DNA of 64,000 bases from assembly GCF_018861905.1 (NCBI RefSeq), contig NZ_JAHLDU010000001.1, positions 1-64,000 of the forward strand, read 5' to 3'. The notes beneath the pieces are model-generated. The model was not told the DNA's origin and did not search any database. It worked only from the letters and a program-made list of their open reading frames with translations. Below, in pieces: positions 53,018-62,009 of the stretch (within the stretch, counting starts at the first letter, position 1; each line of letters opens with the position of its first letter). The DNA is from Clostridium sp. DSM 17811. Lineage in GTDB: Bacteria; Bacillota; Clostridia; Clostridiales; Clostridiaceae. The position numbers and the translations under genes were made by a program.

Positions 53018-53605
53018 CTAGATATGCATAATTGCATCAATATATAAATTACCATATTCATATTTAATAATGCTTATATCGCCATTTTTACATCCAAATT
53101 TCCAAAATAAATCTATATTCCCATCCATAATATAACAATATATAGCTCTTATAACTCCAGAATGAGCACATATTAAAATATTATCAAAATCTAACTTTTT
53201 AATATTATCCATAAAACTCTTAACTCTCATGCATAACTCAATATAACTTTCACCCTCTGGTGGTGTAAATTGTTTCCAATTATCCATCCAACATAAACAT
53301 TCTTTAGGATAAAGTATTTTAATTTCTTCGTAAGTTTTACCTTCAAAGTCTCCGAAATTAGTTTCATTTATTCTACTATCTTGTATAATTTCCATTTCAT
53401 TCAAACCTAAAGCTAATTTTGCCATTTCCAAAGTTCTTTTTTTATCACTAACATATACTTTATCTAATTTAATATCTTTAAAGAAATCTTTTGCCTTATT
53501 TCCTTGAACTACACCTATTTCATTTAGACTTATATCCAAATTACCATAATAAGATCCTTTTCTATTTTCTTCAGTTTGACCATGTCTTAACAGATAAATA
53601 TTCAT
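53018..53605 (-). CDS. cobC: Alpha-ribazole-5'-phosphate phosphatase (histidine phosphatase)
   Basis: The 195-residue protein has the histidine phosphatase set: R7-H8-G9 in YLLRHGQTEENR, ETNFGDFEGKTYEEI and the second histidine H148 in LICAHSGVIRAI. It removes phosphate from alpha-ribazole phosphate or the cobalamin phosphate. General phosphoglycerate-mutase-like phosphatases are the alternative, but the operon with cobT, cobU and cobS fixes the call. It lies 13 bases from each neighbour. Confidence 0.85.
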   Translation of the reverse strand: MNIYLLRHGQTEENRKGSYYGNLDISLNEIGVVQGNKAKDFFKDIKLDKVYVSDKKRTLEMAKLALGLNEMEIIQDSRINETNFGDFEGKTYEEIKILYPKECLCWMDNWKQFTPPEGESYIELCMRVKSFMDNIKKLDFDNILICAHSGVIRAIYCYIMDGNIDLFWKFGCKNGDISIIKYEYGNLYIDAIMHI

Positions 53606-53618
53606 AACTCATCACACC

Positions 53619-54707
53619 CTACGATATTTCTACGGGGTTCTCCCTTATATCTATATACTTTTTACTATCAAGCTTCGCATCTTCGAACGTCCCCATATTA
53701 TCCATTGTGTACAAAGCCGCCTCAATAATATTAAAAGCCAGAGGACACCCTGAGCCCTCTCCTAGTCTCATGTTCAAATTTAGCATAGGTTTTAATCCAA
53801 TTTCTTTCATTATAAAAGCCGCTCCAGGTTCCGCAGACAAGTGCGATGCAAAAATATACCCTATTACTAAAGGGTTTAATTTATAAGCACAAAGCGCCGC
53901 CGCTGATGCTATAAACCCATCAATAACAATAGGCACCCTATTTTTAGCAGCAGCTAAGAAGCAACCACATAATCCTGCAATATCAAATCCCCCAACTTTT
54001 GAAATAACATCTATAACATCATTTCTATCTGGATTATTTACTTCAATAGATCTTTTAATAACCCTTTTTTTATTAATGAATTGCTCCTCTGTTATTCCTG
54101 ACCCTTTACCTACTGACTCTTCAACTTCAAGTCCAGAGAAAACACTTAAGATTGCTGCACTTGTTGCAGTATTCCCTACACCCATTTCTCCAGTTCCAAA
54201 CAAATCGTAACCATCGAGAATTAAATTATCAACTGTTTCAATCCCAACTTCTATAGCCTTAATTGTCTGCTCCCTAGTCATTGCAGGACCCTTCATCATA
54301 TTCATAGTACCATATGCTATTTTTTTATTTATAACTTTAGGATTGTTTAAATCAGCATCAATGCCCACATCTACGACAGTAATATCACTTCCAGAAAATT
54401 TTGATAACACATAAACGCCGGTTATCTTTTTAGTGAAATTATTAGTTACTGTAGCAGTTACACTTTTAGGGCAGTTAGATACATCTTCTTCCACAACTCC
54501 ATTATCACTGCACATTATAACGACATTCTTTTTATTAATTTTATTATGTATGTTTCCAGTAATTCCTGCCATCTTAGCTATGATATTTTCCAATTCACCA
54601 AGACTTCCTATAGGTTTTGATAAACTATCCAGTCTATCCCAAGCCTTTTTCATTGCTTCCTTATTTAGCGGTTCTATAAATTGTAATGTTTCTTTTAGAA
54701 GTCCCAT
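53619..54707 (-). CDS. cobT: Nicotinate-nucleotide--dimethylbenzimidazole phosphoribosyltransferase
   Basis: The protein has 362 residues from ATG 54707, which follows AGGGGGATAAACAA; the in-frame extension to 54773 is rejected. CobT motifs are LDSLSKPIGSLGELE, IMCSDNGVVEEDVS, FGTGEMGVGNTATSAAIL, HLSAEPGAAFIM and the catalytic region RLGEGSGCPLAF. It activates the lower ligand base as alpha-ribazole phosphate. It is the first gene of the second cob operon; no riboswitch is visible upstream. Confidence 0.9.
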   Translation of the reverse strand: MGLLKETLQFIEPLNKEAMKKAWDRLDSLSKPIGSLGELENIIAKMAGITGNIHNKINKKNVVIMCSDNGVVEEDVSNCPKSVTATVTNNFTKKITGVYVLSKFSGSDITVVDVGIDADLNNPKVINKKIAYGTMNMMKGPAMTREQTIKAIEVGIETVDNLILDGYDLFGTGEMGVGNTATSAAILSVFSGLEVEESVGKGSGITEEQFINKKRVIKRSIEVNNPDRNDVIDVISKVGGFDIAGLCGCFLAAAKNRVPIVIDGFIASAAALCAYKLNPLVIGYIFASHLSAEPGAAFIMKEIGLKPMLNLNMRLGEGSGCPLAFNIIEAALYTMDNMGTFEDAKLDSKKYIDIRENPVEIS

Positions 54708-54799
54708 TTGTTTATCCCCCTGCTCATCTAAGTTTATTACACTAATAGTATTCCAAAGGAAAAACTTTTTCAAGCAAAATAACTAATTAACATCAAGAA

Positions 54800-54874
54800 T
54801 GTTCATTAGTTGTTAACCGTCCCTCACTTTAAACACCCAAACAACATTCATTAGTTGTTAACCGTCCCCCACTT
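54800..54874. repeat. REP-like elements upstream of cobT, two copies
   Basis: TTAGTTGTTAACCGTCCCTC starts at 54805 and TTAGTTGTTAACCGTCCCCC at 54850, 45 bases apart. Each is preceded by CATTCA or GTTCA. Confidence 0.8.
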
Positions 54875-54887
54875 ATTCTTCTTTAAG

Positions 54888-54925
54888 CCAAAAGAACAGG
54901 CACACCAAAATGTACCTGCTCCTTC
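54888..54925 (-). terminator. Probable terminator after the DUF3892 gene
   Basis: On the minus strand AGCAGGTACA pairs imperfectly with TGTGCCTGTTCT, followed by TTTTGGC. It lies 16 bases past the stop at 54941. Confidence 0.5.
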
Positions 54926-54940
54926 TCATTATTATTTTTC

Positions 54941-55201
54941 CTAGTATATATCATTATCATCTATAATTGGTAAACTTTCTAAGTTATTTGCTTTATTTTG
55001 ATCAGGTAGACTTCTTAAGAATTCTTCACCTTTTTTAGAAGTTGAGACAGAAACTCCACTTATATTCCCTTGCTTAGCAAGTGAGACGGCTTGTTCTTTA
55101 GAAATTATTTCTCCATTTTCAAGTTCATATGCTGTTATTTCTCCTTGATTGTCTTTCGCCACTTTACTAATTACATGAGTTGAGCCTTCGCTTTTATTCA
55201 T
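54941..55201 (-). CDS. DUF3892-like small protein
   Basis: The 86-residue soluble protein matches the DUF3892 pattern: HVISKVAKDNQGEITAYELE, NGEIISKEQAVSLAKQGNI, and then a K.GEEFLRS.PD segment with a final NNLESLPI. The family is widespread in Firmicutes and of unknown function. A weak AGGAAAGGTAGT site precedes the ATG. It is transcribed alone, divergent from the zinc-type ABC operon. Confidence 0.7.
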   Translation of the reverse strand: MNKSEGSTHVISKVAKDNQGEITAYELENGEIISKEQAVSLAKQGNISGVSVSTSKKGEEFLRSLPDQNKANNLESLPIIDDNDIY

Positions 55202-55496
55202 AATAACACTACCTTTCCTATTATATTAAATGCATAACAAAACGCATTTTTATTGATAGATAGATACTAAAGCAATATTAGCTATTATATAAAATAAAGT
55301 ATCTTCATATACAGTTTTACCAATTATATAAATTTTATGATATGTATTATTTAATTTTTTTGGCAATAATATGGAGAGAGTTCTTGCAAGTTATTCGCAT
55401 TTGGGTGTATAATATCTGTTGCTACTATTATTTTAATCATATAATTATTGCATAATTGTATGGTTAATTTTGTTATAACTAATAAGGAGGAAATTG
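55202..55496. other. Divergent promoter region
   Basis: These 295 AT-rich bases between divergent genes contain imperfect AT dyads near 55434-55465 (ATAATTATTGCATAATTGTA) that could be a metal-regulator operator, but no known Fur/Zur/AdcR box is clear. Confidence 0.3.
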
Positions 55497-56156
55497 ATGA
55501 TTAACATAAAGAATTTATGTTTTACATATACAAATTCAAAGCCATACATACTAGATAACGTCAATCTTAAAATCGAAAAAGGCAGCTACGTTTCAATTTT
55601 AGGTGAAAATGGTAGTGCTAAAAGTACCTTACTTAAATTAATATTAAATTTATTAAAACCTAATAGTGGTCAGATCATTATAGATACATCAAGAATAGCA
55701 TACGTTGCACAAAAAGTTGAAAATTTTAATGCTCAGTTCCCTATAACTGTTTATGAAATGCTAAATTGTCATAGGAAGGTATTAAAACTTAAAGATAAAA
55801 GCTTAATTTCAAAAAGTCTTAAAGCAGTAGGGATGGAGGATCATACCCATACTCTTATTGGAAATCTCTCCGGAGGTCAGCAACAAAAAATTTTTATAGC
55901 TAGGAGTTTAATTGGAAATCCCGAGCTATTGATTTTAGATGAACCTTCTACTGGAATAGACATGCAAAGCATGGAAGATATATATGGAATTATTAAGGGT
56001 TTAAATGTCAACCTAGGAATCACAGTTGTCTCTGTAGAACATAATTTAAAAGCTGCATTAGATAACTCAACAGATATTTTCGAAATGAGTAACAGAAATG
56101 GAATACTTTATACTATTAATGATTATAAATATAAAATAACCCAGGAAAGGGGCTAA
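55497..56156 (+). CDS. Zinc/manganese-type ABC transporter ATP-binding protein
   Basis: The protein has 219 residues from ATG 55497, with AAGGAGG six bases upstream; the TTG at 55494 is rejected. The Walker A reads GENGSAKST, with Ala where most ABC proteins have Gly before Lys, a variant I recall from AdcC-type zinc transporters. The signature LSGGQQQK, Walker B LLILDEPSTGID and switch His in SVEHN are intact. It energises the permease encoded nine bases downstream. No solute-binding protein gene is adjacent. Confidence 0.85.
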   Translation: MINIKNLCFTYTNSKPYILDNVNLKIEKGSYVSILGENGSAKSTLLKLILNLLKPNSGQIIIDTSRIAYVAQKVENFNAQFPITVYEMLNCHRKVLKLKDKSLISKSLKAVGMEDHTHTLIGNLSGGQQQKIFIARSLIGNPELLILDEPSTGIDMQSMEDIYGIIKGLNVNLGITVVSVEHNLKAALDNSTDIFEMSNRNGILYTINDYKYKITQERG

Positions 56157-56165
56157 CTTTACTTT

Positions 56166-56963
56166 ATGTTTGAATATGGTTTTATGCAAAATGCTTTAAT
56201 TGCCTCAGTTCTAATTTCTATACTTTTTCCAATTGTAGGTGTTTTTCTTGTGCTAAAAAGGTATTCCATGATGGGAGATACAATGGCACATGCCTCCTTG
56301 GCCGGTGTTGCTATAGGCCTTGTTTTTGGTTTCAATCCTATACTTGGCGCTTTTGCTTTCACAGCCCTATGTGGTTTATCTATTGAATTTTTAAGAGATT
56401 ATTACAAAAAATACGCAGAATTAATTCTAGCAATTATACTTACCTTTAGTGTAGGTATTGCAATAACCTTAATAAGTACAGGTAAAGCAGGTGCTAATGT
56501 TAATTCTTATCTATTCGGAAGCCTATTAACTGTTACACAAACTGACTTGTACATAATGCTTGTACTTAGCATTGTTTCAATAATAACATTGTTTTCATTA
56601 TACAATCAATTACTATATATTACTTTCGATGAAGAAGGAGCTAAGGTTTCTGGCGCAAAAGTTAAAGTAATTAACTACATCTTCGCTCTACTTGTGGGTG
56701 CCACTATTTCAGTATCATTAAGAATACTTGGAATCCTTGTCATGTCATCCATGATAGCCCTACCTGTAGCAACAGCATTGCAGCTAAATAAAGGTTTTAA
56801 GAAAACTTTGTTTTGCTCTATAATGTTTGGCTTCATTGACATAATTTTAGGGCTTGTTATATCTTACTACGTGAATTGTGCCCCAGGAGGCAGTATTGCT
56901 TTGACTTCTGTTTTTGTATTAATTATTGTAATCAGTAGTAAAAAATTATTATCAAGGGGTTAG
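56166..56963 (+). CDS. Metal ABC transporter permease (ZnuB/AdcB family)
   Basis: The 265-residue integral membrane protein has about eight helices. ABC-3 family features are FPIVGVFLVLKRYSMMGDTM, AHASLAGVAIG, and LRILGILVMSSMIALPVATA. This family imports Zn, Mn or Fe. It pairs with the ATPase just upstream; the binding protein must be encoded elsewhere. The start is the first ATG after the ATPase stop, with AGGAAAGGGG about 13 bases away. Confidence 0.85.
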   Translation: MFEYGFMQNALIASVLISILFPIVGVFLVLKRYSMMGDTMAHASLAGVAIGLVFGFNPILGAFAFTALCGLSIEFLRDYYKKYAELILAIILTFSVGIAITLISTGKAGANVNSYLFGSLLTVTQTDLYIMLVLSIVSIITLFSLYNQLLYITFDEEGAKVSGAKVKVINYIFALLVGATISVSLRILGILVMSSMIALPVATALQLNKGFKKTLFCSIMFGFIDIILGLVISYYVNCAPGGSIALTSVFVLIIVISSKKLLSRG

Positions 56964-57017
56964 ATGCTTGAAATACTACTGATAATATAAGCTAAAATCA
57001 CACTGGAGGTATTTATT

Positions 57018-57797
57018 ATGTTGCAGGCTATAAAACTAAGAAAGTCCATAAGAAATTATAAAGATTCAGTTGTATCCCCCCAGCATATACAAAATATCAA
57101 AACTATTATAAATGAAGCTAAGCCTTTATTTGACAATATACCAATGGAAGTATTATTGATTGAAGATGGTACAAAAATTACGGATACATTTAAGGGGCTT
57201 ATTTCTAAATATACAAAAGTAAAGGCTCCTCACTATTTAGCCTTTACTTCTGAAATCCAGGAAGGTCATTTAGAGAACATAGGCTTCATTGGCGAAGAAA
57301 TAGTTCTTAAGCTAACCGGACTCGGAATTGGGACATGTTGGTTAGGTAGTGCTATTAAGCAGGATCTATTCAAAACACTATTTACTGTACGCGAAAAACA
57401 AAGTTATATAATTCTAGTTGCTTTCGGTTATCCTGTTAAACCATTAGAACAAGTTGTTACAAGGAAAAGGTTCGATAAAAGCAAACTAATTACTAGTACT
57501 TTTGACCCTAAATATGAACCTATAATACAATCACTTATTGATGCTCCCTCATCAATTAACTCTCAACCTTGGAAATTGGCAATTAACAATAATAAATTTG
57601 ACCTACTTTTAGAAAATAGAAATATTTTAAGTAAAAAGATTCTTAAAGACACAAATCACATCGATATGGGCATAGGGCTTAGTCATTTATATAATTCAGC
57701 AATTGAACTTGACTACAAAGTGGACCTTAAAAAGGCTTCTCATAAAGATATAGGAAGTTCTCTTTACATTATAAGTGCTATCTTAAATAAGGATTAA
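57018..57797 (+). CDS. Nitroreductase family protein (duplicated half-domain type)
   Basis: The 259-residue protein starts with the nitroreductase pattern LQAIKLRKSIRNYKD and has the GLGIGTCWLG turn and ILVAFGYP. Its second half (about 165-259) contains LIDAPSSINSQPWKL and IDMGIGLSHLYNSA, the flavin-site part of another half-domain. This layout matches the putative TM nitroreductase group. It likely binds FMN and reduces an unknown substrate. GGAGG precedes the ATG. It lies 54 bases past the metal permease and may be read through from it. Confidence 0.75.
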   Translation: MLQAIKLRKSIRNYKDSVVSPQHIQNIKTIINEAKPLFDNIPMEVLLIEDGTKITDTFKGLISKYTKVKAPHYLAFTSEIQEGHLENIGFIGEEIVLKLTGLGIGTCWLGSAIKQDLFKTLFTVREKQSYIILVAFGYPVKPLEQVVTRKRFDKSKLITSTFDPKYEPIIQSLIDAPSSINSQPWKLAINNNKFDLLLENRNILSKKILKDTNHIDMGIGLSHLYNSAIELDYKVDLKKASHKDIGSSLYIISAILNKD

Positions 57798-57841
57798 AAA
57801 AAAACTATGAAAGCGACTTATGCTATTCATAGTTTTTTTTA
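57797..57841. terminator. Bidirectional terminator
   Basis: AAAAAAAACTATGAA and TTCATAGTTTTTTTT pair over 15 bases, with AGC/GCT adding inside. It serves the nitroreductase from the left and overlaps the end of the HNH gene on the right. Confidence 0.85.
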
Positions 57842-58269
57842 ATAATTTTTAAAATTTCTTGTAAAAGCATATTCTCATCATATTTTTGACCACCCATTAG
57901 CCTAAAAATAATATCATCTCTTTTATATCCTACATTATTTTGATTAACAATAATAACAGCTTTTCTAACCCCTTTGATCTTGAGTTTATAATCCTTAAAG
58001 AGTCTTTTTATCATTCCCTTGTTTATTTTAAGCAAGACTTCTAATTCTTCAATTGAATAAATTTCTTTTACTAAAATATTTTCAAGTTTTCTCTGCATAT
58101 CAATTTTGTATTCTAAATCTAATCGCCTATTCTTATGAGGACCTGTTTTCCCCCTATGATGCAATGTACAAAGATATCTAAAGTTAAGTGGAAATTCAAT
58201 GCCACCTTGGCTTTTATAAACTATATGATGTTTATCCGCTGGATTTCCACAGACTTCACACGTAAGCAA
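57823..58269 (-). CDS. HNH endonuclease-type protein
   Basis: This 148-residue protein has an N-terminal zinc/HNH region (about 1-50): C.VCG.PADKHHIVYKSQGG with FPLNFRYLC.LHH. The Cys pairs and the HH...N...H order match HNH/HNHc domains. The rest is a helical, Lys-rich domain with a possible helix-turn-helix (SIEELEVLLKINKGMIKRLF). It is predicted to bind or cut DNA; similar stand-alone proteins are common in clostridia without a known role. GGGGGTAATATATT precedes the ATG. Its stop lies in the shared terminator. Confidence 0.7.
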   Translation of the reverse strand: MLTCEVCGNPADKHHIVYKSQGGIEFPLNFRYLCTLHHRGKTGPHKNRRLDLEYKIDMQRKLENILVKEIYSIEELEVLLKINKGMIKRLFKDYKLKIKGVRKAVIIVNQNNVGYKRDDIIFRLMGGQKYDENMLLQEILKIIKKNYE

Positions 58270-58291
58270 TATATTACCCCCTTAAAGTATT

Positions 58292-58324
58292 AAAAGACAA
58301 AACAATTATTAGTTGTTTTGTCTC
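58292..58324 (-). terminator. Terminator after the S1-domain gene
   Basis: AGACAAAACAA and TTGTTTTGTCT pair perfectly around a 7-base loop; TTTTAATACTTT follows on the minus strand. Confidence 0.8.
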
Positions 58325-58368
58325 ATAATATTTACTTTAATTTAGATCTTTATGATATGGAATTTTTA

Positions 58369-59541
58369 CTAGAATTTATAGTTTTTAAGTTTATCTCCTA
58401 ATATATCTCCTAGAGTTAATCCACTTTCTTCTTCTTGCTTATAATCTGAAAAATCTTCATTTCCTCTTGCTGCTTCTCTAATGCTTAGGCTTATTCTTCT
58501 ATCTTTTTCGTTTATTTCACCGATTTTAACTTTTACAACTTCTCCAACTTTTAATACGTCAGAAACTTTTGCAATACGTTCTTCTGATATTTCTGATAAA
58601 TGAACTAGTCCTTCAACTCCTGATTCAAGTTGTACAAAAGCACCGAAATCCATTAATTTAACAACAGTTCCTTCAACTATAGCACCAGGCTTGTAGTTGC
58701 TTGTTATGTTGTTCCATGGGTTTCCTTGTTCACTCTTAAGTCCTAGAGATATTCTTCCTTTTTCTTTATCAAAATCTAAAACTGTAACTTCTACTTCTTC
58801 GCCAACAGATACTACTTCTGATGGTTCTTGAACTCTTTTCCATGATAATTGTGAAACGTGAATAAGACCATCAATACCACCTAAATCTACAAATGCACCA
58901 AATTTAGCAAGTCTAGTTACAACGCCTTTTCTCTTTTCACCTTTTTTAAGTTCATTCCAAATTTGATCTCTTTTAACTGCATTTTCTTCTTTTTCAATTA
59001 CTCTTCTAGATAGAACAATATTTTTATTTTCTTTATCAAGTTCTATTATTTTAACTACTAAAGTTTTACCTTTATAGTCTTCTAAGTTTTCTATATATGA
59101 ATCTGATATTTGTGATGCTGGTATAAATGCTCTAACTCCTTCTATGTAAGCTGTAGCTCCACCTTTTACTATATCACTAACTGTTACTTCTAAAGTTTTG
59201 TTTGCATCTAAAATTTCTTGGAATTCATCCCATATTTTAAGACCATCTGCTCTTTTCTTAGATAAAAGCACATTTCCTTCTCCGTTATTAACTTTCATTA
59301 TATATACAGAGATTTGATCTCCAACTTTTACAACATCTGCAATATTTGCTTCTTTATCGTTTGATAATTCTTCTTTTGTTATAACACCATCAGTCATATA
59401 ACCAATGTTTACTAGTACTTCTTCTTCACTTACAGAAAGTACAGTTCCAAGTACAACGTCTCCACTATTAATAACCATAGTTTCTGCAGTATTTTCCATA
59501 GCATCTTTCATTGTAACTTCTTCCTTAATATCTGTTGTCAT
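58369..59541 (-). CDS. rpsA: Ribosomal protein S1 homolog (four S1 domains)
   Basis: The protein has 390 residues from ATG 59541, which follows AGAGGAGTGTATTT; the in-frame ATG at 59565 lies before that site. Four S1 RNA-binding domains lie near 20-95, 110-175, 195-265 and 280-350. The last two carry the classic FGAFVDLGGIDGLIHVSQLS and FGAFVQLESGVEGLVHLSEI. S1 binds mRNA on the 30S subunit. Here it stands alone; in many clostridia an S1 gene is fused to or follows ispH. The C-terminal tail is short and acidic. Confidence 0.85.
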   Translation of the reverse strand: MTTDIKEEVTMKDAMENTAETMVINSGDVVLGTVLSVSEEEVLVNIGYMTDGVITKEELSNDKEANIADVVKVGDQISVYIMKVNNGEGNVLLSKKRADGLKIWDEFQEILDANKTLEVTVSDIVKGGATAYIEGVRAFIPASQISDSYIENLEDYKGKTLVVKIIELDKENKNIVLSRRVIEKEENAVKRDQIWNELKKGEKRKGVVTRLAKFGAFVDLGGIDGLIHVSQLSWKRVQEPSEVVSVGEEVEVTVLDFDKEKGRISLGLKSEQGNPWNNITSNYKPGAIVEGTVVKLMDFGAFVQLESGVEGLVHLSEISEERIAKVSDVLKVGEVVKVKIGEINEKDRRISLSIREAARGNEDFSDYKQEEESGLTLGDILGDKLKNYKF

Positions 59542-59701
59542 ATAAATACACTCCTCTAATTTCATAATTGTTGTTAAATCTATTCTTAAATTATTTATAG
59601 TCTACTATTATATATTCTATAAATATTCATTGAAATCCTTCTTATTTTTAATAACTCACTAGATTACTCAGCATTTATCTAAAAACACCTTCTCTATTAT
59701 A

Positions 59702-60691
59702 TCATACTTCCCCTATGCATAAGGTCATACCATCTAATTTCATCTTAATTGTCATAATTTTCGCCCCACTAAGTTCAACACAAGGCTCACAAACAGCTCT
59801 AACTCCAATAGTTTTCTCAACAAAATCACTTCCGCTGAATTTATGTTGTACCTTCTTTATATCTTCTGTCGTAAATATTTTAAGCTGACATTTAAAATAA
59901 TCTGCTAATGCCTTTATTGCTAATTCATCTTTTTTAACATTAACTGTTGCTATAGACTTTATAGCCCTAACATCTATATTGTACTGCTTAAGCACCCTTA
60001 TTACTGTCTGATTCATTTTATTTTGCGAAAAGTTTTTTCTACATCCTATTCCAAGTACGATATTTTGTCTTATTAATTTAAGCGTTGGTACATTATATTC
60101 CCCTAACTTAGAATTAATAATATCGTTACTAGAAATATACAGCAATCCAGAAATATTCTCTAAACTACTACTATATCCAGCTGGTGTTTGTATTATTCCT
60201 TTTTCATCAAAAAATCCAATTTTTTTTCCTTCTACTAAAAGTGCCGCTATGTCTTTTGCTTTTTTCAAATCTTCAATAACAAATCCATTATCTTTTGCTA
60301 TCATATCCGGGGCATAAAGGCCTAAATTATCCGTTGCTGTAGTTATTATAGGTTTTGCATCTAAAAGTTTACTTACCTTTAATGCAAGTTCATTCGCGCC
60401 TCCTAAATGACCACTTAAAAGACTTATAACATAATTACAAGAATTATCTATAACTAATACTGCCGGATCCAGATTTTTACTTTTTATGTATGGTGCTATT
60501 GATCTAACTGCAATACCTGTAGAACTTATAAAAATTATACCTCTATAGTTCTCCATTACTTTTTTACTAACCTTTGCAAAATCAAAATTGCTATGTTTTT
60601 TCTTTGAATATAAATCAATATTAAGACTTGAGGCTAAAATTTCCGCTATTTGATCTCCCTTTTGGGTAAACGTAACAACTGCATATTTCAT
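59702..60691 (-). CDS. cbiG: Cobalt-precorrin-5A hydrolase
   Basis: The protein has 329 residues from ATG 60691 (GGAATGGTGAC upstream); an extension to 60733 is not supported. CbiG features are YRGIIFISSTGIAVRSIAPY, DPAVLVIDNSCNYVISLLSG, HLGGANELALKVS and TATDNLGLYAPD, and a C-terminal domain beginning NIVLGIGCRKNF. It opens the ring-A lactone and releases acetaldehyde from cobalt-precorrin-5A. It is separated from the main cbi operon by about 10 kb and has no riboswitch directly upstream; a repeat array occupies that space. Confidence 0.88.
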   Translation of the reverse strand: MKYAVVTFTQKGDQIAEILASSLNIDLYSKKKHSNFDFAKVSKKVMENYRGIIFISSTGIAVRSIAPYIKSKNLDPAVLVIDNSCNYVISLLSGHLGGANELALKVSKLLDAKPIITTATDNLGLYAPDMIAKDNGFVIEDLKKAKDIAALLVEGKKIGFFDEKGIIQTPAGYSSSLENISGLLYISSNDIINSKLGEYNVPTLKLIRQNIVLGIGCRKNFSQNKMNQTVIRVLKQYNIDVRAIKSIATVNVKKDELAIKALADYFKCQLKIFTTEDIKKVQHKFSGSDFVEKTIGVRAVCEPCVELSGAKIMTIKMKLDGMTLCIGEV

Positions 60692-60787
60692 TTTGTCACC
60701 ATTCCTACTATACATCATACTATAGTTGCACACAAATTACAAAGCAATTGCTAAAACAAATGAATAAATCAAAAAAAGCGAAAAAAG

Positions 60788-61018
60788 TTGGGACGGTTAA
60801 CATTAATCATCTAAACATCAATTAGTTTTTAACCGTCCCTCAACATTAATCATTAAAACATCAATTAATTGTTAACCGTCCCCCAACATTAATCACTAAA
60901 ACATCAATTAGTTGTTAACCGTCCCTCAACATTAATCATCAAAACTTCAATTAGTTGTTAACCGTCCCTCAACATTAATCATTAAAACATCAATTAGTTG
61001 TTAACCGTCCCCCGGTTA
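60788..61018. repeat. 43-bp tandem array carrying the REP-like core, five copies plus an inverted half
   Basis: CAATTAGTTGTTAACCGTCC or variants start at 60819, 60862, 60905, 60948 and 60991, exactly 43 bases apart. The linker CTCAACATTAATCATTAAAA is shared. On the left, GGGACGGTTAACATTAATCA (60789) is an inverted partial copy facing the array. It lies between cbiG and the ABC permease genes. No gene is present in 60734-61070. Confidence 0.85.
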
Positions 61019-61070
61019 ACCCCCAAAATCGCCCAGCTTGTCCCACCCTAAATCTCCCCCTCTAATCAGA

Positions 61071-62009
61071 TCACCTTTCTTCTCTAAAATAAGGAACTGA
61101 GAGTCCAGCTGGTGGTGAGTTTTTACCCGATTTCCTCATTGATACTATTACCAGAATAACTATTGTAACTACATAAGGTAACAAATCAATAAGATATTGC
61201 GATATCTCAAAACCCGGTAACCCCTGAAGTCTAAATCCTAATATATCAAGCCCACCGAAAAGGTATGCTCCAATTATTGCTTTTTGAGGTTTCCATGTTG
61301 CAAAAATTACAAGGGCAACAGCAATCCATCCTCTACCTGCTGTTACATTTTCCTGCCAAGCTGGTACATAAACAAGGGATAAATATGCTCCACCAAGGCC
61401 ACAAAGAGCTCCTCCGATTAATGTGTTAACATATTTATAAAGACTAACATTTATACTAGCTGCATCGGCTGCTGCTGGATTTTCTCCAACTGCCATTGTG
61501 TTTAGTCCCATAGCTGTTTTATATAAATATATAAATAAAAGGATAGTCATAATATATCCAAAATATACAAACACATCATGATTAAAAAATATATCTCCTA
61601 TAAAAGGTATGTTTCCTATTATTGGGATTCTTATAGGTACAAAGAAATTTTTAATTGTATTTGGTGTAACTTGCCCTATCAAATTTTTACCTACCATGCT
61701 TGAAAAACCTGTTCCAAATATAGTTAGTGTAAGACCACATACAACTTGATTCGCCCTGAGTGATATGGTTAAAAACGCATAAATAAGAGCACCAAAACCA
61801 CCTGCAATTGCTGCAGCTACCATTGCTATTATTGGATTACCTGTACTTACTCCTGCCATAAACCCAATAACAGATCCCATAAGCATCATGCCTTCTACCC
61901 CTAAATTAAGGTTACCTACTTTTTCAGTTAATAATTCTCCGAGCGTTGCAAAAAGTAGAGGAGTACCAGCTACTACTGCAGCGGCTAAAAATGTTGTTAT
62001 ACTATTCAT
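61071..62009 (-). CDS. BMP-type ABC transporter permease (second subunit)
   Basis: The 312-residue membrane protein has 8-10 helices, with TPLLFATLGELLTEKVGNLN and LGVEGMMLMGSVIGF near the start. These are the hallmarks of the smaller permease of nucleoside/simple-sugar (BMP, YufQ/RnsD-like) importers. AVGENPAAADAASINV and GRGWIAVALVIFATWKP are also typical. It works with the larger permease, whose end it overlaps by eight bases, and with the ATPase upstream. Substrates in this family are usually purine nucleosides. Confidence 0.88.
   Translation of the reverse strand: MNSITTFLAAAVVAGTPLLFATLGELLTEKVGNLNLGVEGMMLMGSVIGFMAGVSTGNPIIAMVAAAIAGGFGALIYAFLTISLRANQVVCGLTLTIFGTGFSSMVGKNLIGQVTPNTIKNFFVPIRIPIIGNIPFIGDIFFNHDVFVYFGYIMTILLFIYLYKTAMGLNTMAVGENPAAADAASINVSLYKYVNTLIGGALCGLGGAYLSLVYVPAWQENVTAGRGWIAVALVIFATWKPQKAIIGAYLFGGLDILGFRLQGLPGFEISQYLIDLLPYVVTIVILVIVSMRKSGKNSPPAGLSVPYFREER

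Noticed and set aside
60700-60730. Fifth copy of the ECF-like promoter motif upstream of cbiG (GCAACTATA)
   Set aside because: The CGTTATA half is absent at the required spacing.
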